Assembly (NCBI RefSeq): GCF_001952935.1
Contig: NZ_CP018319.1
Span: forward strand, 4,546,001-4,610,000
DNA: 64,000 nt
Direction of reading: 5' to 3'
From: Pseudomonas frederiksbergensis
Lineage (GTDB): Bacteria; Pseudomonadota; Gammaproteobacteria; Pseudomonadales; Pseudomonadaceae
A model generated the notes under the pieces. That model did not search any database, had not been told where the DNA came from, and was given only the letters and a program-made list of their open reading frames with translations. This document shows positions 35,654-45,109 of the stretch, one piece after another. Numbering within the stretch: position 1 is the stretch's first letter; every line of letters begins with the position of its first letter. The position numbers and the translations under genes are program-made.

Positions 35654-36193
35654 ATGAACGATAAAAAAGCTCAAACCCGCGAACGCATCCTCAAGGCTGC
35701 CAGCGCAGCGCTGATTCAGCGCGGCCCGGCCGAACCGAGCGTGGGCGAAGTGATGGGCGCGGCCGGCCTGACCGTCGGCGGCTTCTACGCGCACTTCGAA
35801 AGCAAGGACGCGATGATGCTGGAAGCGTTCAAGCAACTGCTCGGTCATCGCCGTGGCTTGATCGCCGACATGGATGCCGAATTGACCGGCGAAGAACGTC
35901 GCGCGTTGGTTGCTGCGTTTTATCTGTCGCGCAAACACCGCGATTCCTCTGAGTCAGCCTGCCCGATTCCGGCTTCTGTCGGTGAGCTTGGCCGCCTGCC
36001 GGACGCGTTTCGCGTGGCGTTGAACGAGCATGTGGAAATGATGGTCGCGCAGTTGGCGGCCAGCCCGGAAGACACCGACAAGGCCCTGGCCGATATGGCT
36101 CTGATGGTCGGTGGTTTGGCTTTGGCTCGCGCGTTGGGGCCAGGAGAATTGTCCGATCGATTGCTGCGCGCCGCCAAGTCTGCGGTGCTGTGA
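35654..36193 (+). CDS. TetR/AcrR family transcriptional regulator
   Basis: A 179-residue repressor with an N-terminal helix-turn-helix (about 8-55): TRERILKAASAALIQRG, VGEVMGAAGLTVGGFYAHFE, SKDAMMLEAFKQLLG. The C-terminal ligand domain contains SACPIPASVGELGRLP, including one Cys. Genes immediately downstream on the same strand (alpha/beta hydrolase 31 bp later, thioesterase after that) are its likely targets. GGAGGC precedes the ATG. The inducer is unknown. Confidence 0.87.
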   Translation: MNDKKAQTRERILKAASAALIQRGPAEPSVGEVMGAAGLTVGGFYAHFESKDAMMLEAFKQLLGHRRGLIADMDAELTGEERRALVAAFYLSRKHRDSSESACPIPASVGELGRLPDAFRVALNEHVEMMVAQLAASPEDTDKALADMALMVGGLALARALGPGELSDRLLRAAKSAVL

Positions 36194-36224
36194 CCTAAAG
36201 GCATTGGCCTGAGGAGTGAGAGCG

Positions 36225-37058
36225 ATGAGCACGTTGAAGTGGGTTCGCGGCGTTAATGGCACCTTGGGCTGGTTTGCACCGAAACTGGTTGCGAGCAAAA
36301 TGCGATTGGCATTCATGACGCCGCGGGAACTGCCGCCGCGTGATTGGGAATTGCCGCTGCTGGCGAAGTCCGAGCGAATCACCCTGCGCTTCGGCCTCTC
36401 GGCGCTGCGTTGGGGGCAAGGTCCCGCGGTATTGCTGATGCACGGTTGGGAAGGCCGGCCGACTCAATTCGCCAGCCTCATCACCGCTCTGGTCGATGCC
36501 GGTTACACGGTGGTTGCGCTGGACGGTCCGGCCCACGGTCGCTCGCCGGGTCGCGAGGCCAATGTGGTGCTGTTCGCCCGGGCCATGCTTGAGGCTGCTT
36601 CCGAGTTGCCACCGCTGCAAGCCGTCATCGGCCACTCCATGGGCGGCGCCAGTGCCATGCTCGCCGTGCAGTTGGGCTTGCGTACCGAAACCCTGGTCAC
36701 TATCGCGGCCCCGGCGCGGATACTCGGCGTATTGCGCGGTTTCGCCCGCTATGTACGGCTGCCACCGAAAGCCCGCTCGGCATTCATTCGTCAGGTCGAA
36801 AGAGACGTCGGCATGCGCGCTTCGGCACTGGATGTCGCGCACTATCAGCTCGACATGCCCGGCCTGATCGTTCACGCCGAGGATGACTGCTTTGTTCCGG
36901 TCAAGGAATCGCAGCTGATCAACGAGGCCTGGTTTGACAGCCGTCTGTTGCGCCTGGAAGAGGGTGGTCATCAGCGGGTGCTGGCTGACCCTCGGGTGAT
37001 CGAAGGCGTTCTTTCGTTGCTCGCCGGACGCAGTCTGCAATCGCGCCAATCGGCCTGA
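36225..37058 (+). CDS. Alpha/beta hydrolase
   Basis: A 277-residue hydrolase. LLMHGWEGRPTQFASLI carries the oxyanion-hole HG motif; VALDGPAHGRSPG follows; the nucleophile elbow is IGHSMGGASAML (Ser); the acid is in VHAEDDCFVPV and the His in LEEGGHQRVL. So the catalytic triad is complete. Substrate unknown (esterase, lipase or thioesterase). GAGGAG lies 8 bases before ATG 36225. It forms a probable operon with the TetR gene and is followed by a small thioesterase. Confidence 0.83.
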   Translation: MSTLKWVRGVNGTLGWFAPKLVASKMRLAFMTPRELPPRDWELPLLAKSERITLRFGLSALRWGQGPAVLLMHGWEGRPTQFASLITALVDAGYTVVALDGPAHGRSPGREANVVLFARAMLEAASELPPLQAVIGHSMGGASAMLAVQLGLRTETLVTIAAPARILGVLRGFARYVRLPPKARSAFIRQVERDVGMRASALDVAHYQLDMPGLIVHAEDDCFVPVKESQLINEAWFDSRLLRLEEGGHQRVLADPRVIEGVLSLLAGRSLQSRQSA

Positions 37059-37105
37059 GCATCCGTTACACTCCCCGGTGAAAATTTTCTGACCGGGAGT
37101 GGGGC

Positions 37106-37561
37106 ATGGGCTGGGATCGGGCAACGCCATTTATCATTGACCTGGAAGTCGGCGCAGAGGACATCGATGGGTTGGGTCACGCGAACAACGCGGTGTACGT
37201 GACCTGGCTCGAACGCTGTGCCTGGCGCCACTCCCAGCGGCTTGGCCTGGACCTGGTCGAGTATCGTCGGCTGGATCGGGCGATGGCGGTGGTGCGGCAC
37301 GAGATCGATTACCTGGCGGCTGCCTATGAAGGCGATGAGTTGCAATTGGCGACCTGGATCGTCGATTGGGACCAACGCCTGAAAATGACCCGGCACTTCC
37401 AGTTGAAGCGCCCCAGCGACAACACCACGTTGCTACGGGCGCAGACCACCTTCGTCTGCATCGAACTGTCGACCGGCAAGCCCAAGCGCATGCCGGCGGA
37501 GTTCATCGAGGGCTACGGCCCCGCGTTGTTATCGCAAAATCCCGAAGCATCCAAAATCTAA
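37106..37561 (+). CDS. Hotdog-fold acyl-CoA thioesterase (4HBT/YbgC-FadM type)
   Basis: A 151-residue protein with one hotdog domain. The signature ID.LGHANNAVYVTWLERCAW is seen at about 20-38, with the catalytic Asp replaced by the GHANN form used by many FadM-like enzymes. It would hydrolyse acyl-CoA esters in the cytoplasm; chain length is not predictable. 47 bp after the hydrolase gene on the same strand, probably cotranscribed. Downstream is a REP doublet. Confidence 0.82.
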   Translation: MGWDRATPFIIDLEVGAEDIDGLGHANNAVYVTWLERCAWRHSQRLGLDLVEYRRLDRAMAVVRHEIDYLAAAYEGDELQLATWIVDWDQRLKMTRHFQLKRPSDNTTLLRAQTTFVCIELSTGKPKRMPAEFIEGYGPALLSQNPEASKI

Positions 37562-37562
37562 T

Positions 37563-37649
37563 GTAGGAGTGAGCCTGCTCGCGATAGCGTTGTGTCAGCC
37601 AACAGTGATGCTGCTGATGCACCGCTATCGCGAGCAGGCTCACTCCTAC
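37563..37649. repeat. REP doublet
   Basis: GTAGGAGTGAGCCTGCTCGC and the inverted copy GCGAGCAGGCTCACTCCTAC with about 33 bp between; 27 bp arms match perfectly. Confidence 0.88.
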
Positions 37650-37727
37650 AGGGGAATCTGCGATGTTCTGCAGATTCCTCGCGCAATCCAGTAAACTGCC
37701 GCACGTTTTTCGTTGAGTGTGTTTTTC

Positions 37728-38687
37728 ATGCAAATTGCTTTGGCGCCCATGGAGGGGTTGGTTGACAACATCCTGCGGGACGTGCTGACTCGTGTGGGCG
37801 GTATCGATTGGTGCGTGACCGAGTTCATTCGGATCAACGATCAACTGCTCACGCCTGCCTATTACCATAAATTCGGCCCGGAACTGCTGACCGGCGCCCG
37901 CACCGCATCCGGTGTGCCGCTGCGGGTGCAACTGCTCGGTTCCGATCCGGTATGCCTGGCGGAAAACGCCGCGCTGGCCTGCGAACTGGGATCAGAGGTC
38001 ATCGACCTGAACTTCGGCTGTCCGGCCAAGACCGTGAACAAGTCCCGCGGCGGCGCCGTGCTGCTCAAAGAGCCTGAGCTGCTGAACCAGATCGTGGAAC
38101 ATGTACGTCGCGCCGTTCCGGCGCACATTCCGGTGACAGCCAAGATGCGCCTCGGTTTTGACAGCCCCGACGGTGCGCTGGTGTGTGCCACGGCCCTGGC
38201 CGAAGGTGGCGCGGCGCACATCGTGGTTCACGCGCGGACCAAAACAGACGGCTACAAGCCCCCGGCCCATTGGGAGTGGATCCCCCGGGTGCAGGATGTG
38301 GTCAAGGTGCCGGTGTTCGCCAATGGCGACATCTGGAGCGTCGAGGATTGGCGTCGTTGCCGTGAAATCAGCGGCGTTGAGGACATCATGCTCGGTCGCG
38401 GCCTGGTTTCGCGCCCGGACCTGGCACGGCAAATCGCAATGGCGCGGGCCGGTGAGGACGTCGTCGAGATGACCTGGGCCCAATTGCTGCCGCTGATTCA
38501 GGACTTCTGGCTGCAAGCCAAGGCGCAGATGACAGCCCGCCAATCGCCGGGTCGCTTGAAGCAGTGGCTGGCAATGCTGACCCGCAATTATCCCGAAGCG
38601 GTCGAGCTGTTTACCGTGCTGCGTCGTGAGACCGAACTGGATCAGGTCTCGCGTTTACTGGGCTTGCAGGTGTCCGAAGCCGCCTGA
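37728..38687 (+). CDS. dusC: tRNA-dihydrouridine(16) synthase
   Basis: A 319-residue FMN enzyme that reduces U16 in the tRNA D-loop. Seen: [51 protein letters not shown] with catalytic Cys98, [20 protein letters not shown] (DusC-type), and [12 protein letters not shown]. Start ATG 37728. It lies between REP and ibpA, the position of the orthologue in P. aeruginosa. Confidence 0.94.
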   Translation: MQIALAPMEGLVDNILRDVLTRVGGIDWCVTEFIRINDQLLTPAYYHKFGPELLTGARTASGVPLRVQLLGSDPVCLAENAALACELGSEVIDLNFGCPAKTVNKSRGGAVLLKEPELLNQIVEHVRRAVPAHIPVTAKMRLGFDSPDGALVCATALAEGGAAHIVVHARTKTDGYKPPAHWEWIPRVQDVVKVPVFANGDIWSVEDWRRCREISGVEDIMLGRGLVSRPDLARQIAMARAGEDVVEMTWAQLLPLIQDFWLQAKAQMTARQSPGRLKQWLAMLTRNYPEAVELFTVLRRETELDQVSRLLGLQVSEAA

Positions 38688-38707
38688 AAAAAATCTGAAA
38701 ATAATCT

Positions 38708-38735
38708 CTTGAAAAGCAATCAGCGGTCCTTATGT
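38708..38735 (+). promoter_or_regulatory. Candidate heat-shock (sigma-32) promoter of ibpA
   Basis: CTTGAAA, 13 bp, CCTTATGT, resembling the RpoH consensus CTTGAA-N13-15-CCCATNT, about 75 bp before the start codon. Confidence 0.6.
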
Positions 38736-38774
38736 AAGGATTACGCGATGCCGAATCCGGGTCGCGGAGACAAA

Positions 38775-38811
38775 AAAACTTGCTGATATGTTTCAGGAGA
38801 TTTGAATCATG
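38775..38811 (+). promoter_or_regulatory. ROSE-like RNA thermometer in the ibpA leader
   Basis: TTGCT (38780-38784) can pair with the Shine-Dalgarno AGGAG (38795-38799) in a short hairpin: ACTTGCTGATATGTTTCAGG then AGA. This is the U(U/C)GCU/AGGA pairing that defines ROSE elements, which melt at heat-shock temperature. The rest of the leader, from about 38745, may form the upstream hairpins. Confidence 0.7.
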
Positions 38812-39255
38812 AGTACTGCATTTTCCATGGCACCACTGTTCCGTTCCTCGGTAGGTTTCGATCGTTTCAATGACCTGTTCGAAACCGCCCTGCGCAACGA
38901 GCCAGGCAGCACCTACCCACCCTACAACGTGGAAAAACACGGCGACGACCAATACCGCATCGTCGTAGCGGCCGCCGGCTTCCAGGAAGAAGACCTGGAG
39001 CTGCAAGTGGAAAAAGGTGTGCTGACCATCAGTGGCGGCAAACGTGACGCGACCGAAGACGTCACCTATCTGTACCAGGGCATCGCACAGCGTGCCTTCA
39101 AACTGTCCTTCCGTCTGGCGGACCATATCGAAATCAAGGCCGCCGGTCTGAGCAACGGTTTGTTGAGCATCGACCTGTTGCGGGTAATTCCGGAAGAGGC
39201 GAAAGCCAAACGCATCCCGATCAACGGGGCGCAAAAACCTGCGCTGCAGCACTGA
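38809..39255 (+). CDS. ibpA: Small heat-shock protein IbpA (Hsp20)
   Basis: A 148-residue ATP-independent chaperone that holds unfolded proteins. Starts MSTAFSMAPLFRSSVGFDRF; the alpha-crystallin domain (about 38-128) contains YPPYNVEKHGDDQYRIVVAA and the AFKLSFRLADHIEIKAAGLS strand; the tail has the oligomerisation motif AKRIPING (I-P-I). Short tail and length match E. coli IbpA (137). Controlled by a heat-shock promoter and an RNA thermometer upstream; ends in a terminator. Confidence 0.95.
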   Translation: MSTAFSMAPLFRSSVGFDRFNDLFETALRNEPGSTYPPYNVEKHGDDQYRIVVAAAGFQEEDLELQVEKGVLTISGGKRDATEDVTYLYQGIAQRAFKLSFRLADHIEIKAAGLSNGLLSIDLLRVIPEEAKAKRIPINGAQKPALQH

Positions 39256-39267
39256 GGCAGGGCAATG

Positions 39268-39294
39268 AAAAGGGCGCCATCGGCGCCCTTTTTT
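39268..39294 (+). terminator. Rho-independent terminator after ibpA
   Basis: AAAGGGCGCC, ATC loop, GGCGCCCTTTTTT. Also usable in the minus direction by the gene starting at 42580. Confidence 0.88.
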
Positions 39295-39301
39295 GTGCCC
39301 G

Positions 39302-42300
39302 TCACTTGAGCAGTTTCTGGAAGTCCTCCACAGGCAGCGGAGGGCTGTGCAAATACCCCTGATAGAAATGGCAGCCCAGCCCCTGCAAGAATTCCAGCTG
39401 CTCCGGCGTCTCGACCCCTTCGGCAATCACTTTCAATTCCAGGCTGCGGGCCATGGCAACGATGGCGCGGATGATCTCGGCGTCATTGGGGTCGGTGGTG
39501 GCGTCGCGGATGAACGATTGGTCGATTTTCAGGGTGTCGACCGGCAGACGCTTGAGGTAGGTCAGCGAGGAATAACCGGTGCCGAAATCGTCCATGGCGA
39601 AACTCACGCCGAGCTTTTTCAGGCTGCGCATTTTGTTGATGGTGTCTTCCAGGTTCTGGATCACGATGCCTTCGGTAATTTCCAGTTTCAGCAGCGAGCA
39701 GGGCAGGCCGTGGCTGACGAGGCTGTGTTCGATGCGTTCGACAAAGTCATTCTGGCGAAATTGCCGTGGGCTGATGTTGACGCACAGGCTGAAGTCCAGC
39801 GGATCGACCAGGCCGCTGGCAATCAGCTGTTTGAAGGCGCTGCAGGCCTCGTCGACGATCCAGGTACCCACTTCCAGAATCAGTCCGCTGTCTTCCAGCA
39901 CCTTGATGAACTCGGTGGGCGATTGCTCGCCGAGTTCCGGATGGTTCCAGCGCACCAGGGCCTCGGCGCCGACGATGCGCTCGTTTCGGGCGTCGACCTG
40001 GGGTTGGTAATGCACGCGGAACTCGCCCCGGGAAAGGGCCAGGCGCAGGTCGGTTTCCATGCGCAAGCGTTCGCTCGCCGCCTTCTGCATGGTGTTGTGG
40101 TACATCTGCGCGGTGTTGCGGCCCGAATCCTTGGCCCGGTAGAGGGCAATGTCGGCGCGTTTGAGCAGGTCGGTCGGGGTTGAGCCGTGATCGGGAATCA
40201 GCGCGATGCCGATGCTTGGGGTTACTTGCAGGCGTTGTCCGTCGAGGAACATCGGCTCTGACAGCAGTTCACGCAAGGTGTCCGCCAGTTGCAGGACTTG
40301 TTCGCTGACCTCGTTGCGAGAGCCTTCGAGTCCGCTGAGCAGCACCACGAATTCGTCACCGCCCAAACGCGCGACGGTGTCTTCCATGCGCACGCTGGCT
40401 TCGAGGCGCGCGGTGATGATTTTCAGCACGGTATCGCCCACCGGATGACCGAGCGAATCATTGATGTGCTTGAAGTGATCAAGGTCGAGAAACATCAGGG
40501 CGCCGCGCAGGTTGTGGCGCTTGAGCAAGGCAATCTGCTGGCTCAGGCGATCCATCAGCAGGGCGCGGTTGGGCAGGTTGGTCAGCGGGTCGTGGTAGGC
40601 CAGGTGACGGATCTGCGCTTCGGCGTTTTTCAGCAGGCTGACGTCCCGCGCGGTCAGCAGCAGGCACGCGGTTTCGTTGAGGGTAATTGGTTCTATCGAG
40701 ACTTCGACGGTCAGCAACTCGCCGCGTTTATTGCGCCCGAGCATTTCCTGATGAAGTACCCGGCCCTTGATCTGGAGTTCGGCGAGCAGCGCTGAACGTT
40801 GTTTTTCCTCGGCCCAGATGCCGACCTGGTACACCGTGCGGCCGACCACTTCATCGGCGCGGTAGCCGGTCAGGCGGCAAAAGCCATCGTTAACCTCCAG
40901 ATAACGCCCGGTGTCGCGCTCGGTGATGGTGATGGCGTCGGGGCTGGAGTGGAAGGCCTTGGCGAACTTCTCTTCGCTGGCCTTGAGCGCGGCTTCCGAG
41001 CGTTGCTGCTGAGTGATATCGCGCAGGGTGGTAACAATGCACGGCTGGTCGCCGACGCTGATCTGGCGGCTGGAAATCACGCAGGTCAGGGCTTGCCCGT
41101 CTTTGTGCTGAACGAGGATCGCCACGTTGTTCAGGCCCTGTTCGCGGATGACCTGCTCGATGCGTCGCAGGCTTTGTGCCGAAGCGTCCCATAGACCGAT
41201 TTCGTCGGCGCCGCGGCCAATCACGTCGGCGGCGCTCCAGCCGAAGGTCTGGGTGAAACTGGAATTGATCTCGATAAATTGGCCGGTGTCCTGACGGGTC
41301 ACGCAAATCGGGTCCGGGCTGACCTGGAACAGGGTGGCGAACTTCTCTTCGGACGCCACCAGCAGTTGCTCCCGCTCCACCTGATCGGTGATGTCGAGCA
41401 GGGTGCCGGCCATGCGCAGCGGGGCCCCGTTTTCGTCGCGATAGAGCCGGGCGCGGCTTTCCAGGTAGCGTGAGCTGCCGTCCTGCAGTTGTACGCGGTA
41501 GGTCAGTTGATAATTGCCGGCCGGGCCTTCTCGCAGGCTGCGATAGGCATCGCGCATGGAGCCGCGCTCTTCGTCGGGTACGCCTTCGAAAAACTCGTCG
41601 AAGGATTCATGGAAAGGTATGGCTTCCAGCCCATGTAGCTGGGCGGCGCGCGCCGAGCCGTACAGCATGCCGCTGGGGATGTGCCAGTCCCAGGTACCCA
41701 GTTGCGCCGAATCCAGCGCCAGGTCGAGGCGCTCCTGGCTGTCTTTCAGGGCAAGCTCGGCGGCTTTGCGTTCGGTGGTGTCCAGAAACGTGCTCAGCAG
41801 ATACGGCTGGCCTTCTAGCTCGACTTTTTGTGCGCTGAGGATGCCGTCGTGGATCTGGCCGTTGCTGGCACGAAATTGCACCTCCATGTTGATCAGTTCG
41901 CCCTTGGCCTTGGTGGCTTTGACCAGTTGCGTCCGTTGTTCCGGATGCACCCAGAGACCCAGTTCCAGGGTGGTACGACCAATAGCGTTCTGAACTGGCC
42001 AGCCAAACAGGCTTTCGAAATACTGGTTGGCTTCGCTGATCAGGCCGTCTTCCTGGCGAGTCAGCAGGACCATGTTCGGACACAGGTGGAACAGCGTGGC
42101 AAAGCGTTTTTCTGAGCTGGTCAACGCCTGTTCGCGCTGACGCTGGTGGGTGATTTCGCGGATGACGCCGATCATGCGTGGCCGGCCGTGTTTGTCCGGC
42201 AGCAGGCTGCCGTTGATCTCCAGCCAGTGCAGGCTGCCGTCGGGCCAGCGAATGCGGTGATGCATCGCCTGTTCCAGCGGGGCGCCGGCGATCACCGCGT

Positions 42301-42580
42301 CGAAGGCGCGAATGGTTTTCGCCCGATCCTCTGGCGGCAGCAAGTCGAGGTATTCCAGATCCGCCGGCAGCGGTTGCCGGGGATCGAAGCCGAACAGCGC
42401 CTGGGTCCCCCGCGACCAACTGATCTGCCCACGCTCGATGTCCCAATACCAGGCGCCCAGTCGTGCACCGTTGAGGGCGGCCAGCAATTGTGGGGCGCTC
42501 TCCCAACTCTGCTCGGACCGTTTTGGGTCAAGCGCCTGTATACGCGGCATCGGCGGAATACGGTCAACAGATTTCGGCAT
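39302..42580 (-). CDS. Soluble five-PAS GGDEF-EAL protein
   Basis: A 1092-residue cytosolic c-di-GMP enzyme, no membrane segments. Five PAS domains in series (about 30-150, 160-275, 285-405, 415-530, 540-655), several with the SEEKFA.LF.. start; PAS1 and PAS3 are of the PAS_3 type (GAWYWDIERGQISWS, GTWDWHIPSGMLYGS). GGDEF at about 660-825 with ARLGGDEFVVLL and I-site RMED; EAL at about 835-1090 with AEALVRW, CVNISP, LEITEG, MDDFGTGYSS, LKIDQSF, AEGVET and QGYLHSPP, all catalytic residues present. ATG 42580 has AAGG at the right distance; the TTG two codons earlier is less likely. Single gene. Confidence 0.9.
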   Translation of the reverse strand: MPKSVDRIPPMPRIQALDPKRSEQSWESAPQLLAALNGARLGAWYWDIERGQISWSRGTQALFGFDPRQPLPADLEYLDLLPPEDRAKTIRAFDAVIAGAPLEQAMHHRIRWPDGSLHWLEINGSLLPDKHGRPRMIGVIREITHQRQREQALTSSEKRFATLFHLCPNMVLLTRQEDGLISEANQYFESLFGWPVQNAIGRTTLELGLWVHPEQRTQLVKATKAKGELINMEVQFRASNGQIHDGILSAQKVELEGQPYLLSTFLDTTERKAAELALKDSQERLDLALDSAQLGTWDWHIPSGMLYGSARAAQLHGLEAIPFHESFDEFFEGVPDEERGSMRDAYRSLREGPAGNYQLTYRVQLQDGSSRYLESRARLYRDENGAPLRMAGTLLDITDQVEREQLLVASEEKFATLFQVSPDPICVTRQDTGQFIEINSSFTQTFGWSAADVIGRGADEIGLWDASAQSLRRIEQVIREQGLNNVAILVQHKDGQALTCVISSRQISVGDQPCIVTTLRDITQQQRSEAALKASEEKFAKAFHSSPDAITITERDTGRYLEVNDGFCRLTGYRADEVVGRTVYQVGIWAEEKQRSALLAELQIKGRVLHQEMLGRNKRGELLTVEVSIEPITLNETACLLLTARDVSLLKNAEAQIRHLAYHDPLTNLPNRALLMDRLSQQIALLKRHNLRGALMFLDLDHFKHINDSLGHPVGDTVLKIITARLEASVRMEDTVARLGGDEFVVLLSGLEGSRNEVSEQVLQLADTLRELLSEPMFLDGQRLQVTPSIGIALIPDHGSTPTDLLKRADIALYRAKDSGRNTAQMYHNTMQKAASERLRMETDLRLALSRGEFRVHYQPQVDARNERIVGAEALVRWNHPELGEQSPTEFIKVLEDSGLILEVGTWIVDEACSAFKQLIASGLVDPLDFSLCVNISPRQFRQNDFVERIEHSLVSHGLPCSLLKLEITEGIVIQNLEDTINKMRSLKKLGVSFAMDDFGTGYSSLTYLKRLPVDTLKIDQSFIRDATTDPNDAEIIRAIVAMARSLELKVIAEGVETPEQLEFLQGLGCHFYQGYLHSPPLPVEDFQKLLK

Positions 42581-42643
42581 TGGCAAGCCTTGGCTGAGTG
42601 GGGGTCAGGTCAGTGACTCGAAGCTCTATAGACGTAGCACAGC

Positions 42644-43534
42644 TTAGCCGAGAGTCCCTGGCAGATCGATTTGTGCATCCAGCAAGGCCATGAAGGCTCG
42701 CGCCGCATTCGATAGTGTCCTTTCTGTGTGCAGGATATAGCCTAGCTGGCGAGTGAGTTGTATGCCTGGTAAAGGTATTCGCGCCACTTGATCGTCAAGC
42801 ATAGTGCGAGGCAACACGCTCCAGGCCAGGCCGATCGAGACCATCATCTTGATGGTTTCCAGATAATTCGTGCTCATGGCAATGTTCGGCGTCAGGCCTT
42901 GAGCTTCGAACAGGCGCCGGACGATGTGGTGAGTAAAGGTGTTGCCGCCGGGGAAAACCGCCGGGTGCAGGGCAATGTCCGCCAGGCTGACCGGGCCGTG
43001 GCTGATCAGCGAGTGCTCCGGGGCGACCACGAAGTCCAGCGGGTCGTCCCACACCGGCGTGGCCTTGACCAGTGCGTGGGGCTCCGGCGCCAGGGTGATG
43101 ACCGCCAGTTCGGCGCGGCCATGGAGGATTTCTTCGTAGGCCACTTCCGAATCAAGGAACTGAATATCCAGCGCCACTTGCGGGTAACGTCGGGTGAACT
43201 CCCTTAGCAAGGGGGGCAAACGGTGCAGGCCGATGTGGTGGCTGGTGGCCAGGGTCAGGCGGCCAGTCACTTCGCCGGTCAAGTTGGTCAGCGCGCGGCG
43301 GGTGTCGTCCAGCACATTCAGGATCTGATAGGCCCGCGGCAGCAAGGCGCGTCCGGCCTCAGTCAGGCTGACTTCACGGCCCAGGCGATCGAACAGGCGC
43401 ACCTTCAATTGCTGCTCCAGCCCGGCAATGCGCTTGCTGATGGCCGGTTGCGTCAGGTGCAGCCGTTCACCAGCGCCGGAGAAACTACCGGTCTCGGCAA
43501 TCGCGATAAAAGCATTGAGGTTGGCGAGGTCCAT
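42644..43534 (-). CDS. LysR-family regulator divergent from leuC
   Basis: A 296-residue regulator: winged HTH in residues 1-60 (LNAFIAIAETGSFSGAGERL, HLTQPAISKRIAGLEQQLKV, RLFDRLGREVSLTEAGRALL) and a C-terminal effector domain of the periplasmic-binding type. It is transcribed away from leuC with about 146 bp between starts, the classical arrangement for a regulator of its divergent neighbour; orthologues hold the same position in other Pseudomonas. The effector may be a leucine-pathway intermediate such as isopropylmalate, as for LeuO-like or other LysR proteins, but this is inference. Confidence 0.86.
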   Translation of the reverse strand: MDLANLNAFIAIAETGSFSGAGERLHLTQPAISKRIAGLEQQLKVRLFDRLGREVSLTEAGRALLPRAYQILNVLDDTRRALTNLTGEVTGRLTLATSHHIGLHRLPPLLREFTRRYPQVALDIQFLDSEVAYEEILHGRAELAVITLAPEPHALVKATPVWDDPLDFVVAPEHSLISHGPVSLADIALHPAVFPGGNTFTHHIVRRLFEAQGLTPNIAMSTNYLETIKMMVSIGLAWSVLPRTMLDDQVARIPLPGIQLTRQLGYILHTERTLSNAARAFMALLDAQIDLPGTLG

Positions 43535-43547
43535 TGCAGTATTCCAA

Positions 43548-43559
43548 TTGGTTATCCAA
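43548..43559. promoter_or_regulatory. Candidate LysR operator in the lysR-leuC gap
   Basis: TTGG-TTAT-CCAA inverted repeat 14 bp before the lysR start; AT-rich DNA with T-N11-A-like elements (ATTTGAGTTATTTAATGTAA) follows towards leuC. Confidence 0.4.
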
Positions 43560-43680
43560 AGCATGAAAAATATGAATTTGAGTTATTTAATGTAACCCCC
43601 TAGGATCGACCTCACAAGCCAAGGGGTTATTGAACTGTTCAAAACCCAAGGCATAGAAATACGCTGATGAGGACCGTCTG

Positions 43681-45099
43681 ATGGCCGGCAAAACGCTTTA
43701 CGACAAGCTTTGGGATTCCCATGAAGTGAAACGGCGCGACGATGGGTCGTCGCTGATCTATATCGACCGCCACATCATCCATGAAGTGACTTCGCCCCAA
43801 GCTTTCGAAGGCCTGCGTCTGGCCGGGCGCAAGCCTTGGCGCGTCGACTCGATCATCGCGACCCCGGACCACAACGTACCGACCACCCCGGATCGCAAGG
43901 GCGGCATCGAAGCGATTACCGACCAGGTCTCGCGTTTGCAGGTTCAGACCCTCGATGACTACTGCGACGAATATGGCATCACCGAATTCAAGATGAATGA
44001 CGTGCGTCAGGGCATCGTTCACGTGATCGGTCCGGAGCAGGGCGCCACCTTGCCGGGCATGACCGTGGTCTGCGGCGACTCGCACACCTCGACCCACGGC
44101 GCGTTTGGCGCATTGGCCCACGGCATTGGCACTTCCGAAGTCGAGCACGTGTTCGCCACGCAATGCCTGGTGGCCAAGAAGATGAAAAACATGCTGGTGT
44201 CGGTCGAAGGCAAATTGCCGTTCGGCGTGACCGCCAAGGACATCGTCCTCGCCGTCATCGGCAAGATCGGCACTGCCGGCGGTAACGGCCACGCCATCGA
44301 GTTCGCCGGCAGCGCTATTCGCGATTTGTCCGTCGAAGGCCGCATGACCATCTGCAACATGTCCATCGAAGCCGGCGCTCGTGTTGGCCTGGTGGCTGCC
44401 GACGAAAAAACCGTGGCTTACGTCAAGGGTCGTCCATTTGCCCCGAAAGGCGCGGAATGGGACATGGCGGTCGAAGCCTGGAAAGACCTGGTGTCCGACG
44501 CCGATGCCGTGTTCGACACCGTCGTCGAGCTCGACGCTACTCAGATCAAGCCGCAAGTCAGCTGGGGTACTTCGCCCGAGATGGTCCTGGCGGTTGATCA
44601 GAACGTGCCGGACCCGGCGAAGGAAATGGACCTGGTCAAGCGCGGCTCCATCGAGCGCGCCTTGAAATACATGGGTTTGAGCGCCAATCAGGCGATCACC
44701 GACATTCAACTGGACCGCGTGTTCATTGGTTCCTGCACCAACTCGCGGATCGAAGACTTGCGCGCTGCGGCGGTGATCGCCAAGGGCCGTAAAGTCGCTT
44801 CGACCATCAAGCAAGCCATCGTGGTGCCGGGCTCGGGCCTGGTGAAGGCGCAAGCCGAGGCCGAAGGCCTGGACAAGATTTTCCTCGAAGCCGGTTTCGA
44901 GTGGCGTGAACCGGGTTGCTCGATGTGCCTGGCGATGAACCCGGACCGCTTGGAGTCGGGCGAGCATTGCGCCTCGACCTCCAACCGCAACTTCGAAGGG
45001 CGTCAGGGCGCCGGTGGCCGTACGCACCTGGTCAGCCCGGCCATGGCCGCGGCGGCTGCCGTCCACGGTCGTTTCATCGACGTTCGCGAACTGATCTGA
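43681..45099 (+). CDS. leuC: 3-isopropylmalate dehydratase large subunit
   Basis: A 472-residue subunit of isopropylmalate isomerase, which converts 2- to 3-isopropylmalate in leucine synthesis. It carries the 4Fe-4S cluster: Cys in [15 protein letters not shown] and the CSMC pair in [13 protein letters not shown]-terminus [13 protein letters not shown], and [19 protein letters not shown] are characteristic. Ten bp separate it from leuD, and both are translated from one mRNA. GAGGACCG precedes the ATG. Confidence 0.97.
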   Translation: MAGKTLYDKLWDSHEVKRRDDGSSLIYIDRHIIHEVTSPQAFEGLRLAGRKPWRVDSIIATPDHNVPTTPDRKGGIEAITDQVSRLQVQTLDDYCDEYGITEFKMNDVRQGIVHVIGPEQGATLPGMTVVCGDSHTSTHGAFGALAHGIGTSEVEHVFATQCLVAKKMKNMLVSVEGKLPFGVTAKDIVLAVIGKIGTAGGNGHAIEFAGSAIRDLSVEGRMTICNMSIEAGARVGLVAADEKTVAYVKGRPFAPKGAEWDMAVEAWKDLVSDADAVFDTVVELDATQIKPQVSWGTSPEMVLAVDQNVPDPAKEMDLVKRGSIERALKYMGLSANQAITDIQLDRVFIGSCTNSRIEDLRAAAVIAKGRKVASTIKQAIVVPGSGLVKAQAEAEGLDKIFLEAGFEWREPGCSMCLAMNPDRLESGEHCASTSNRNFEGRQGAGGRTHLVSPAMAAAAAVHGRFIDVRELI

Positions 45100-45109
45100 G
45101 GAACCGCAC

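Noticed and set aside
43580-43680. Leucine attenuator leader peptide before leuC
   Set aside because: No short frame with a run of Leu codons nor terminator/antiterminator pair was seen.
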